Shown in pieces: positions 1 through 8,278 of a DNA stretch of 64,000 nt. The number at the start of each line of letters is the position of its first letter. Position 1 is the first letter of the stretch. The stretch comes from Micromonospora trifolii (GTDB lineage: Bacteria > Actinomycetota > Actinomycetes > Mycobacteriales > Micromonosporaceae), in NCBI RefSeq assembly GCF_022229005.1, contig NZ_JAKKFD010000020.1:113188-177187 (forward strand), written 5' to 3'. The notes beneath the pieces were generated by a model. The model was not told the DNA's origin and made no database searches. It saw only the letters and a program-made list of their open reading frames with translations. A program made the position numbers and the translations under genes.

Positions 1-989
1 GCGACGAGGTCGAGTTGGCCAGCCGGGGCGGCAAGTCGATGACCCGCTACTTCCCCGAGGTGGTCGAGCAGGCCCGCCGGCAGTTGCCGGAGCGGTGCGC
101 GGTCGACGGGGAGTTGATCGTGATTCGGCGCGACGGGCCGAGCGGCCAGCCCCGGTTGGATTTCGAGCTGCTGGCCCAGCGCGTGCACCCGGCCGCGTCC
201 CGGGTGAAGATGCTGGCCGAGACCACCCCCGCCGACTTCGTCGCGTTCGACCTGCTGGCGATCGGTGACGAGGCCCTGCTCGACCAGCCCTACCCGCGCC
301 GCCGGGAGCGGCTGGTCGAGGCGCTGGCCGGGGTGCGCCCGCCGGTGCACGTCACCCAGGTCACCACCGACCCGGACACCGCGCGGCGCTGGTTCGACGT
401 CTTCGAGGGCGCTGGGCTGGACGGTTTGATCGTCAAGCCGGCCGACCTGCCGTACGAGCCGGGCAAGCGACTGATGTTCAAGGTCAAGCATGCCCGCACC
501 GCGGACGCGGTGGTGGCCGGCTTCCGCTGGCACAAGTCCGGCCCGGTGGTGGGTTCGCTGCTGCTCGGCCTGTACGACGACGCCGGGGTCCTGCACCACG
601 TGGGCGTGAGTGCGTCGTTCAGCATGGCCCGTCGGGCCGAGTTGCTCGACGAGCTGGCGCCCTATCGGGACACCGCCGGCGAGCACCCGTGGGTGCACGG
701 CGACCACGAGCGTGGCCAACGCATCCCGGGTGGGGTCAGCCGGTGGACCGGCACGAAGAACCTGGAGTGGGAGCCGGTGCGCCCGGAGCTGGTGGTCGAG
801 GTGGGCTACGACGCCATGGAGGGCGAACGGTTCCGGCACACCGCCCAGTTCGTGCGGTGGCGCCCGGACCGCGACCCCCGGTCCTGCCGCTACGACCAGC
901 TCGACCGGCCGATCCGCTTCGACGTGGACCAGGTGCTGCGCGGCGACCCGACGGCCACCGTGGACCGAGCCGCCACCGGCTCGGCGTAG
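1..989 (+). CDS. ligC: ATP-dependent DNA ligase, LigC type (5' truncated by window edge)
   Basis: The reading frame is open from base 3 and ends at TAG 987-989, so 328 residues are visible and the N-terminus lies outside the window. Ligase motifs seen are DGELIV (motif Ib region), FVAFDLLA (motif III), DGLIVKP (motif IV) and MFKVKHARTADAVV (motif V, with the nucleotide-binding lysines). These are followed by an OB-fold C-terminus ending shortly after a GYDAMEG segment. The adenylated lysine motif (KxDG) must lie upstream. By family, this seals nicks and breaks with ATP, typically in the Ku-dependent end-joining set of actinobacteria. A LigD-type polymerase lies 15 kb downstream on the other strand. 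The visible part has no polymerase or phosphoesterase domain, which favours LigC over full-length LigD, though an N-terminal fusion cannot be excluded. Confidence 0.85.
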   Translation, partial: DEVELASRGGKSMTRYFPEVVEQARRQLPERCAVDGELIVIRRDGPSGQPRLDFELLAQRVHPAASRVKMLAETTPADFVAFDLLAIGDEALLDQPYPRRRERLVEALAGVRPPVHVTQVTTDPDTARRWFDVFEGAGLDGLIVKPADLPYEPGKRLMFKVKHARTADAVVAGFRWHKSGPVVGSLLLGLYDDAGVLHHVGVSASFSMARRAELLDELAPYRDTAGEHPWVHGDHERGQRIPGGVSRWTGTKNLEWEPVRPELVVEVGYDAMEGERFRHTAQFVRWRPDRDPRSCRYDQLDRPIRFDVDQVLRGDPTATVDRAATGSA

Positions 990-1020
990 CCTGGCCGTCG
1001 ACCCGATTCCGGAGGACCAC

Positions 1021-2619
1021 GTGACCCGCACCGCCGACCAGCCTCGGATGGCGACCAGCCGCCGGGTCCGTCGCACTCTGGCCGCCTTCGGCGTCGCCGC
1101 GCTGCTCACCGCCGGTTGCACGCTGCCGGCGTTCGCGCCGCGCACCGAAGTGGAGGGTGCGGCCGCACCGACCGGCAGCGCACCGAACTGGCGGCCCTGC
1201 CCGGAGGTGCCCGACGAGTTGGTCGGGCGTAGCGCACCGAACATGCGCTACGAGTGCACCCGCATCGCTGTGCCCCGCGACTGGGGCACCGGCGGCGGGG
1301 CGAGCGCCGGCCCGGGCGCCGGGCAGACCTTCGAGATCGCCCTGCTGCGCGCCCGGTCCACCAAGCAACGCGACCGGATCGGTTCGCTGGTGATCAACCC
1401 GGGCGGCCCGGGCGGCTCCGGTGTCGACACCGCCGTCTACCTCTCCTTCGGCCCCCAGTTCGGCGGGCTGCCCGCCTCGATCACCGAGCGCTTCGACATC
1501 GTCGGCTTCGACCCGCGCGGGGTCTCCCGGTCCAGCCCGGTGAAGTGCATCTCCGACGCCGACCTGGACACCAGCTTCGGCTTCGACCCGGACCCGGCGA
1601 GCCAGTCGGCATTCGACGGCTTCGTCGGCCTGAGCCAGCGGATCGGGCGCGGTTGCGGTGACCGCTACGGCGACCAGTTGCCGCTGTACGGCACCGAGCA
1701 GGCCGCCCGCGACATGGACGCGGTACGCGCCGCCGTGGGCGACGACAAGCTCACCTACCTGGGCTACTCGTACGGCACCCTGCTCGGTGCCACGTACGCC
1801 CAGCTCTACCCGCAGCGGGTGCGGGCGCTGGTGCTCGACGGCGCTGTCGACCCGCAGCAGCGGCTGGTCGAGGGCTCGGAGAGCCAGGCCCGCGGCTTCG
1901 AACGGGCCTTCACCAACTTCACGCGCTGGTGCGCGGCGAACGCCGGCCGCTGCCCGATCGCCCCGGACGCCCGCGCCGCTGTCACCTCGGCCATCGACAA
2001 GGCCAAGGTCTCCCCGGTACGCGGCGCGGACGGGCGGGAGGCCACCGCCGGCTGGGTGTTCTACGCCGTCATCTCCTCGCTCTACACCGAATCCGGCTGG
2101 CAGGAGCTGGCCCAGGCGATCGACAAGCTGGCCGAGGGCGACCCGAAGGACGTGTTCCGGCTCGCCGACGCGTACGCCGGCCGGGAGGACGACGGGCACT
2201 ACTCGAACCTGTTCGACGCCAACCTGGCCATCAACTGCGCAGACGAGACGGAGAAGCCGAGCCGGGCGCAGATCCGGCAGTTGCAGTCCGAGTGGCGCGG
2301 GAAATACCCGCTGTTCGGGCCGGCGTTGGCGGTCGGCATGCTGAGCTGCGTCGAGTGGCCGGGTGGGCGCGACCCGTACCCGACCGGGAAGGCGAACGGC
2401 GCACCGCCGATCGTGGTGGTCGGCACCACCGGCGACCCGGCGACTCCGTACGAGCAGACCCCACGGCTCGCGTCGATGCTGGGCGTCGGTCGGGTGCTGA
2501 CCTGGGAGGGCGAGGGGCACACCGCGTACCCGCAGACGTCCTGCATCACCAACGCTGTCGACGCCTACCTGATCGACCTGACCGTGCCACCGGAGGGGCA
2601 GCGCTGCCCGGCCCGCTGA
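1021..2619 (+). CDS. Secreted alpha/beta hydrolase lipoprotein with TAP-like C-terminus
   Basis: The protein has 532 residues. I chose GTG 1021 because GGAGG (1011-1015) precedes it and because it gives a clean lipoprotein signal: twin arginines at 14-18, a hydrophobic stretch, and lipobox LLTAGC with Cys33. The hydrolase core has an oxyanion loop INPGGPGGSG and the nucleophile elbow GYSYG with Ser250. The C-terminal TAP-like domain carries the acid and histidine (GTTGDPATP and GEGHTAYP). Relatives are Streptomyces tripeptidyl aminopeptidases and the mycobacterial CaeA/Hip1 group, which act outside the membrane on peptides or esters. The substrate cannot be told from the sequence. Its last 74 bp are antisense to the 3' end of the convergent ion-channel gene. 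Confidence 0.85.
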   Translation: MTRTADQPRMATSRRVRRTLAAFGVAALLTAGCTLPAFAPRTEVEGAAAPTGSAPNWRPCPEVPDELVGRSAPNMRYECTRIAVPRDWGTGGGASAGPGAGQTFEIALLRARSTKQRDRIGSLVINPGGPGGSGVDTAVYLSFGPQFGGLPASITERFDIVGFDPRGVSRSSPVKCISDADLDTSFGFDPDPASQSAFDGFVGLSQRIGRGCGDRYGDQLPLYGTEQAARDMDAVRAAVGDDKLTYLGYSYGTLLGATYAQLYPQRVRALVLDGAVDPQQRLVEGSESQARGFERAFTNFTRWCAANAGRCPIAPDARAAVTSAIDKAKVSPVRGADGREATAGWVFYAVISSLYTESGWQELAQAIDKLAEGDPKDVFRLADAYAGREDDGHYSNLFDANLAINCADETEKPSRAQIRQLQSEWRGKYPLFGPALAVGMLSCVEWPGGRDPYPTGKANGAPPIVVVGTTGDPATPYEQTPRLASMLGVGRVLTWEGEGHTAYPQTSCITNAVDAYLIDLTVPPEGQRCPAR

Positions 2620-3058
2620 CCGGCTGGGTCGGCGGCAGTGGGGGCAGCTCGATCCCCTGCCGGGCGGCCAACTCCTCCAGCAGCGCCCGCATCCGGCGCA
2701 CGTCGGCCTTGAGCTGCTCCTGCTCCTCATGCTCGAAGGCGTCGTCGTCGACGATGAGCCGGCTCGCGAAGTGCGCCGTGATCAGCGGAATGACCAGCAG
2801 CACCATTGTCGAGATGAGCAGCGCGGCCAGTGTGCGGCCCGCCCAGGTGGTCGGCGAGATGTCGCCGTATCCGACGGTGGAGGCGGTCACCACCGCCCAC
2901 CAGACGGCGTCGGCCGGGCTGCGCTGCTCGACCTCCCCGTAGATGACCCCGGCCACCACGATCATCAACAGGTACGAGGTGATCAGCGTGCGGGGCGAGT
3001 TGGCGAACCACACCAACGCCCGGTACACCCAGCGGAACGGCAGCAGCAGTAGCTCCAT
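2546..3058 (-). CDS. Two-transmembrane potassium channel
   Basis: A 170-residue protein with TM1 at about 24-40, a pore helix and the selectivity filter TVGYGD at 61-66, and TM2 at about 74-97. This is the Ion_trans_2 / KcsA-like layout. A charged, probably coiled-coil tail (about 104-135, rich in E, Q, R and L) follows, then a Pro/Arg-rich end. There is no RCK domain, so gating by nucleotide or Ca2+ through a fused RCK is not indicated. The final 74 bp overlap the hydrolase gene tail to tail; the Arg-rich end may therefore be a product of stop-codon drift. Confidence 0.9.
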   Translation of the reverse strand: MELLLLPFRWVYRALVWFANSPRTLITSYLLMIVVAGVIYGEVEQRSPADAVWWAVVTASTVGYGDISPTTWAGRTLAALLISTMVLLVIPLITAHFASRLIVDDDAFEHEEQEQLKADVRRMRALLEELAARQGIELPPLPPTQPVSGPGSAAPPVARSGRSGRRRQRW

Positions 3059-3132
3059 GCCGCCCCATGCTGCCCGTTGCCCGCAACCGGCACAGACCCA
3101 TCCGCCGGTTTCGCTGTGTCAGGATCACCGGC

Positions 3133-3585
3133 ATGAGCGACGTGATCTACCGGGAGGCGGTCCGGGCCGACCTACCCGCCGTCATCGCCCTGCTCGCCGA
3201 CGACGTCCTGGGCAAGGCCCGCGACTTCACCGAGGTCGACGAGGCGTACGAGAAGGCGTTCGCGGACATCGACGCGGACCCGCGCAACCAGTTGATCGTG
3301 GCCGAGCGGGATGGCGAACTGGTCGGCTGCCTTCAGATCACCTACATCCCGGGTCTGGGTCGGCACGGCAGTGAGCGGTCGCTGATCGAGTCGGTCCGGG
3401 TCCGCTCCGACCGGCGTGGCCAGGGGCTGGGCCGGGACCTGATGATCTGGGCGGTCGACCAGGCCCGGCAGCGCGGCTGCGCGCTGGTGCAGCTGACCAC
3501 CGACAAAACCCGCGAGGACGCGCACCGCTTCTACCTGAGCCTCGGCTTCGTGGCCAGCCACGAGGGCATGAAGCTCGCGCTCTGA
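3133..3585 (+). CDS. GNAT family N-acetyltransferase
   Basis: A 150-residue protein with the single-domain GNAT fold. The acetyl-CoA pyrophosphate loop is RSDRRGQGLGRDL (R/Q-x-x-G-x-G/A), followed by a beta-bulge strand and the C-terminal DAHRFYLSLGF motif common in this family. ATG 3133 is preferred because AGGA (3121-3124) lies 8 nt upstream and the protein begins MSDVIYREA, as the family normally does. An ATG at 3067 would add an Arg-rich extension that overlaps the channel promoter. The acceptor substrate is unknown. Confidence 0.85.
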   Translation: MSDVIYREAVRADLPAVIALLADDVLGKARDFTEVDEAYEKAFADIDADPRNQLIVAERDGELVGCLQITYIPGLGRHGSERSLIESVRVRSDRRGQGLGRDLMIWAVDQARQRGCALVQLTTDKTREDAHRFYLSLGFVASHEGMKLAL

Positions 3586-3635
3586 CCAGCCACGCTGACG
3601 GTTCGGGCGGGGGCCTCCGCTACTGCTACACAGAC

Positions 3636-3702
3636 GCTTTGGAGCTGATGCCGTAGACGAGTCACCCGTCCGGCGATTCGTTTACGACATCAGCTCCAAA
3701 GC
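3636..3702. repeat. Long intergenic palindrome, GCTTTGGAGCTGATG type
   Basis: The left arm GCTTTGGAGCTGATG (3636-3650) and right arm (3688-3702) are perfect 15-bp inverted repeats. Allowing one mismatch and one G-U pair, pairing continues to a 23-bp stem (3636-3658 with 3680-3702) around a 21-nt loop. It lies between convergent genes and has no U-tract. It could end transcription from both sides or be one member of a dispersed palindromic repeat family. This is the only copy in the window. Confidence 0.7.
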
Positions 3703-3835
3703 GAGCACGGACCGCCATCCGCCGCGCGGCGCCCCGGAGGGAGCCAGCGCCCGGCGTCACCGCTGTATCCGCTCCGGGCATCGCGGGCACCGTCGACGGC
3801 CCGCCCCCCGGCGGCGGTCAGCCCCCCGGCGGCGG

Positions 3836-4576
3836 TCAGCCGTCGGCCAGGCGTCCGTCGCGCAGGACGAGCACCCGGTCGGCGAGGTCGATCAGGGCCG
3901 GGTCGTGCGTGGCCACCAGGGCCGTCATGCCGCGGGCGTGCACCACCGCGCGCAGCAGGTCCATGATGGATCGGCCGGTTTCCGAGTCGAGCTGACCGGT
4001 GGGCTCGTCGGCGATGAGCAGGTCCGGCTCGTTGGCCAACGCACGGGCCACAGCGACCCGCTGCTGCTGGCCACCGGAGAGCTCGTACGGTCGCTGCGCG
4101 GCGTGCCCGCCCAGGCCGACGAGTTCCAGCAGCACCGCGACGCGCTCTTCGCGCTCCGCGGCCGGCGTCTGCGCCAGCCGCAGCGGCACGCCCACGTTCT
4201 CGGCGGCGGAGAGGATCGGCACCAGCCCGAAGGTCTGGAACACGAACCCGACGGTGCCGCGGCGCAGCCGCAGCAGCTCCGCCTCCCCGGCGGAGGTGAC
4301 GTCGTGCCCGGCCACCACCACCTGACCGCTGTCCGGCCGGTCCAGCCCGCCGATCAGGTTCAGAAGCGTGGTCTTGCCGGCCCCGGACCGGCCTCGGATG
4401 GCGACCAACTCGCCCCGGTCGGCGGTGAACGAGACGTCCCGCACCGCGTGCACGGCGTGCTCACCACGGCCGAAGGTCCGGCTGACCCCACTGACCCGGA
4501 CCACCTCGTCGGGGTGCGACGCGGAGCCGCCGCCGAACCCGGCCGCGCCGGTCACCACCATGTCCTGCCGGCTCAT
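3836..4576 (-). CDS. ABC transporter ATP-binding protein (MacB/LolD type)
   Basis: A 246-residue nucleotide-binding domain with Walker [11 protein letters not shown]-loop VFQTFGLVP, signature LSGGQQQR, Walker B LLIADEPT and the H-loop ATHD. Sequence and context match ATPases that energise FtsX/MacB-type permeases, which move lipids, lipoproteins or peptides by mechanotransmission. It is the last gene of the four-gene operon and its ATG overlaps the stop of the upstream ATPase gene by 4 bp (ATGA), so translation is probably coupled. The two ATPases probably form a heterodimer. Confidence 0.9.
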   Translation of the reverse strand: MSRQDMVVTGAAGFGGGSASHPDEVVRVSGVSRTFGRGEHAVHAVRDVSFTADRGELVAIRGRSGAGKTTLLNLIGGLDRPDSGQVVVAGHDVTSAGEAELLRLRRGTVGFVFQTFGLVPILSAAENVGVPLRLAQTPAAEREERVAVLLELVGLGGHAAQRPYELSGGQQQRVAVARALANEPDLLIADEPTGQLDSETGRSIMDLLRAVVHARGMTALVATHDPALIDLADRVLVLRDGRLADG

Positions 4577-5568
4577 GCCCGTGCTCCCCGCTCCTCCGAG
4601 GCCCGGTTGCCGGGCCGTACCTGCACATGGTCCGGCTCCAGGTCGAGCCGGACCCGCTCCTTCAGCGAGAGCGCGTCGACGAACGCGGCCGGCAGCTGCA
4701 TCCGACCGTTGCGGTCCAGTACCGCGTACTCCTCGCTGACCAGCTCGGTGTTGCCGTCCGCGTCGATCCGCGCGGTCCGGCGTACCTCGGAGGCGGTCCG
4801 GCCGTCGCGGATCGCGACGGTCCGGCGGACCTGCGTGGCCACGGCGTGGTCGTGTGTGACGACCACGATGGTCACGCCCAGTTCCGCGTTGATGGTGCGC
4901 AGCGCCGCGAAGACCTCCGCGCCGGTCGCCTCGTCCAGCTCACCGGTCGGCTCGTCGGCGAAGAGCACCTCCGGGTCGTTGGCCACCGCCACCGCCACCG
5001 CGACCCGCTGCTGTTCTCCACCGCTGAGCTGCCCGGGGCGCCGATCGGCGCAGTAGCCCACGCCGACCAGGTCGAGCAGTTCCCGGGCCCGTTCCCGGCG
5101 GGCCTTGCGGCTGCGCTTGCCGGCCAACTGCATCGGCAGCTCGACGTTCTCCAGCGCGTTGAGGTACGGCAGCAGGTTGCGGCCGGTCTGCTGCCAGACG
5201 AACCCGACCAGCTGCCGGCGGTAGCTCAGCCGCCGCTTCGCGGAGAGCGAGAGCAGGTCGTAGTCGGCCACCCTGGCGATACCGGCGGTCGGGGTGTCCA
5301 GGCCGGAGAGGATGTTGAGCAGTGTCGACTTGCCCGAACCGGAGGCGCCGACGATCGCCACCAGCTCACCCCGGTCGATGACCAGGTCGAGCCCCTGCAG
5401 GGCGACCACCTCCACCCCCTCGGTCTTGAAGATGCGCACCAGGCCGTCGCAGACGATGTGCCCGCGGAGGCGATCCTGCCCGCCGGCCCGCTCGGCGGCG
5501 CGAAGCGCTGCCCGCTGTTGCAGGGCGGCCAGGTCAGGCACCAGTGGAGTCTGGGCGGTAGCGGTCAT
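4573..5568 (-). CDS. ABC transporter ATP-binding protein with C-terminal AbrB-like domain
   Basis: A 331-residue protein. Residues about 40-260 form an ABC ATPase: Walker A GASGSGKST, signature LSGGEQQR, Walker B VLFADEPTGEL, H-loop VTHDHA. An unusual tail follows at about 279-319 (VLDRNGRMQLPAAFVDALSL then VRLDLEPDHVQVRP) that matches the swapped-hairpin SpoVT/AbrB pattern (V-D-x-x-G-R-h-x-h-P, then an h-x-L-x stretch). In that family the fold dimerises and often binds DNA; here it may simply dimerise the ATPase. The gene starts 1 nt after the permease stop and overlaps the next ATPase start by 4 bp. Confidence 0.88.
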   Translation of the reverse strand: MTATAQTPLVPDLAALQQRAALRAAERAGGQDRLRGHIVCDGLVRIFKTEGVEVVALQGLDLVIDRGELVAIVGASGSGKSTLLNILSGLDTPTAGIARVADYDLLSLSAKRRLSYRRQLVGFVWQQTGRNLLPYLNALENVELPMQLAGKRSRKARRERARELLDLVGVGYCADRRPGQLSGGEQQRVAVAVAVANDPEVLFADEPTGELDEATGAEVFAALRTINAELGVTIVVVTHDHAVATQVRRTVAIRDGRTASEVRRTARIDADGNTELVSEEYAVLDRNGRMQLPAAFVDALSLKERVRLDLEPDHVQVRPGNRASEERGARA

Positions 5569-5569
5569 C

Positions 5570-8278
5570 TCAGCTCTCCTCTCCGAGCCGAAGCACCTCT
5601 CCGAGGCGCAAACGGCGGTTGTTCAAAGCCTCGACGGCGACCGCGAAGCCGAGGGCGACCGCCCCGAGCGCGAACACAGCGGCGACCAGAGCGGGCTCGA
5701 AAGCCACCCGGACGGGCACACCACTGGTGAACGCGGACAGGCCGAGCACCGGGTTGAGCAGCAGGGGCAGTACCGCACCGACGAGCGCGCCGGTCAGCAC
5801 CGACACCGCGACCAGCGGGGTCAACTCGACCAGCAGCAGCCCTCGCCACTGCCGGCGGGACAGGCCGAGGGTGCGCAGCCGGGACAGCACCTGGCCCCGG
5901 GCGCGCGCGCCGGCCAGGACTGTGAACGCGATGGCCAACAGCCCGAGCACTGTGCCGCCGGCGGCGCCGGCCACGAACCCGAAGGCCAGCACCCCGTTCG
6001 CCCCGCCCTCGCCGAGATCCCGGCGGACCTCCGCGCGGGTGTCGACGGTGACCCCGATCATCCGTTCCCGACCGGTGACCGTGCCGTCCCGCTGGTAGCG
6101 CTCCTGCCCCTGGTCGCCGGCGACGCGTAGCGCCTCGGCGTCCAGCGAGTCCCCGGCGATCAGCAGGCTGGTGGGCACTGGTGTGGTGGTACGCGTCGGC
6201 AGGGCCTGCCAGGGCAGGATCACGAACCGGCTGACGTTCGCCGCCAGCATCGGGAAACCGGCCTCGGTGCCGGCCACCCGGAACTCGTACCGCTGGCCCT
6301 GCACCGAGATGAAGGCGGAGTCGTCCAGCCCGGCCTTGGCCAGGTCGGCGGCGACCGCCGGTGAGACGATCGCCGGCAGCGGACCCGGGCCGGGCCCCGC
6401 GGTGCGCAGCGCGGCGGGAATGGACAGGTCCACCTGCGATTCGCGGGCCACAGTGTCCAACCCCGAGCCGTCGACGAGCAGCACGTCCGTCTGCCCGATG
6501 AAGGCGTCGGTGCCGACCTCGTCGGACGCGAGCCGCTCATCGTCCTCGTACAGCACCCTTGTGACGGCCCGGACTCCCGGCAGACGGCCCAGCTCGTCGA
6601 TGGTGTCGGGTGCGAAGCGCTCCCCGCGGATCACTGCGTCGGCGGGCACGATCTGCGCGGCGGCCCGTTCCCGGCTCGCGTCGACGCCGGCGGCCACTAC
6701 CGCGCAGAACGCCGCAGTACCGATCGCCAGCACCACCACGACCAGCGGGGCGGCGACCGCCGCTCGGCCGGCGCGGGCCGTGCCGAGGAAGGCCACGCTG
6801 CCCCGGGTCCGCGCGGCCAGCCGGCTGACCAGCAACAACGGCCAGGGGTACGCGCGCAGCGCCAGCACCGCCGCTGCGATCGCGAGGAGAACCGGCACCG
6901 ACACGAGCAGTGGATCCACCTCGCCGAGAGTCAGACCACGCCGACGCAGCAGCACCGCGGCGAGCCCGGCCAGGAGCAGCAGGGAGACCTCGACGGTGAG
7001 TCGACGGGCCGACGGGCGCACCCGGATCAGGTCCCGGCGAGCCGCTCCGCCGACCGGTACGGCCAGCGTCGCCAACGGCAGTGCCAGCGTGACCAGCACT
7101 GTCGCCCCGATGACGTACGGCGTGGTCGGATCCGGTGCACCGGGGAACAGGGTGCCCAGCCACCAGCCCAGCACGGCGGCGATCGGCACCACCAGCATCG
7201 ACTCGGCGAGGCTGCGCCGGGCGCCGGCGGTGGCCCCGCCCCCACGGGCGCGCAGCAACGCGAACTCCGAGCGACGCCGCCTGGTGGCGAGACTGGCCGC
7301 GAGCACGATGAGTCCCGCCAGGGTGGCCAGTACGCCGGCCGCGATCACCGCGAGCAGCGTCCGGACGGCGTCGATCTGGGCGGCGAACGCGCGCAGCGGA
7401 ACGTCGACGCCCTGGGTCAGGCTGAGGTCCTTCGGCTGGTTGCGCTGCATCACCTGAAGGCCGTCGATCAGCTGGTCCAGCTCGCGTGCGTCGATCCGGT
7501 CGACGCCCAGGCGGTACCGCCAGTTGGACTGGATCGGCCAGCCCTCCGCGGCCCGCTTGTTGAGGGGCGACTGCGCCACGACGCCGACGATGACGAACGG
7601 CTGACCATCACCCTGCGGTTCGATGATCCGCAGCAGCTGTGGAAGCCCGTCCCAGATGCCGTTGGCGCGGTCGACGGGCCGGTACAGCCCGGTCACCGTC
7701 AGCGGGACACCGTTGATGAGTCGGCCCTTGTCGTCGGTCCTGCCGGTGCGCAGTTGGCTGCCGGCGCGCAGGTTGAGCTTGCGGGCCACGTCGACGTCGA
7801 GCGCCACCTCGATCGGCCGGTCGGGAACGTACGTCTCGCTCGGCCACGCCCCGTCGACGAGGGTGCTCGCGTCCTGGATGCCGGGCATCGCCCGCAGGCC
7901 CATGTCGACAAGCAGGTTGCGGGCGGCCAGGTCCGGCCCGACCACCCGGGCCTCGGTGGTCTCGACGCTGTACCACCGCTCGGTCACCGCCGAGCGCACC
8001 TGTGGCGGCATCTCCGCGGCCAGGGCGTCGAACCGCTCGGCGGCACTGCCCATCGCCGTCCGTTGCGACGTCAGCTCCGCCGGGCTGGTGGTGTACGAGA
8101 TGTCCCGGCGGGCCGCCGGCTCGCTGTTGAGTTGCGCCCGCAGCCCCTGTTCTGCGAGCTGGTTGACCAGCCGGGGCACTCCACTGATCAGCAGCGTGAC
8201 CACCAGGGTCAGCACCGCCAGCAGCAGGAACTGCCCCCCGTACGCCCGGACCCGCCGGACGGCCGCCCCGACGTTCAT
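5570..8278 (-). CDS. FtsX-like ABC transporter permease
   Basis: A 902-residue MacB/FtsX-type permease: TM helix near the N-terminus (about 15-35), a large extracytoplasmic domain, a cluster of TM helices in the middle with a linking FtsX domain, a second periplasmic-type domain, and three C-terminal TM helices. I chose ATG 8278 because it overlaps the upstream permease stop by 4 bp and yields an N-terminal TM helix directly; longer forms read into antisense of the upstream gene. It probably pairs with the 1062-residue permease and the two ATPases downstream. The substrate is unknown; no peptide precursor or immunity gene is adjacent. Confidence 0.88.
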   Translation of the reverse strand: MNVGAAVRRVRAYGGQFLLLAVLTLVVTLLISGVPRLVNQLAEQGLRAQLNSEPAARRDISYTTSPAELTSQRTAMGSAAERFDALAAEMPPQVRSAVTERWYSVETTEARVVGPDLAARNLLVDMGLRAMPGIQDASTLVDGAWPSETYVPDRPIEVALDVDVARKLNLRAGSQLRTGRTDDKGRLINGVPLTVTGLYRPVDRANGIWDGLPQLLRIIEPQGDGQPFVIVGVVAQSPLNKRAAEGWPIQSNWRYRLGVDRIDARELDQLIDGLQVMQRNQPKDLSLTQGVDVPLRAFAAQIDAVRTLLAVIAAGVLATLAGLIVLAASLATRRRRSEFALLRARGGGATAGARRSLAESMLVVPIAAVLGWWLGTLFPGAPDPTTPYVIGATVLVTLALPLATLAVPVGGAARRDLIRVRPSARRLTVEVSLLLLAGLAAVLLRRRGLTLGEVDPLLVSVPVLLAIAAAVLALRAYPWPLLLVSRLAARTRGSVAFLGTARAGRAAVAAPLVVVVLAIGTAAFCAVVAAGVDASRERAAAQIVPADAVIRGERFAPDTIDELGRLPGVRAVTRVLYEDDERLASDEVGTDAFIGQTDVLLVDGSGLDTVARESQVDLSIPAALRTAGPGPGPLPAIVSPAVAADLAKAGLDDSAFISVQGQRYEFRVAGTEAGFPMLAANVSRFVILPWQALPTRTTTPVPTSLLIAGDSLDAEALRVAGDQGQERYQRDGTVTGRERMIGVTVDTRAEVRRDLGEGGANGVLAFGFVAGAAGGTVLGLLAIAFTVLAGARARGQVLSRLRTLGLSRRQWRGLLLVELTPLVAVSVLTGALVGAVLPLLLNPVLGLSAFTSGVPVRVAFEPALVAAVFALGAVALGFAVAVEALNNRRLRLGEVLRLGEES

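Noticed and set aside
736..2730. A 664-codon minus-strand open frame over the hydrolase
   Set aside because: Low-complexity antisense product; the plus strand carries a complete hydrolase with lipobox and catalytic motifs.
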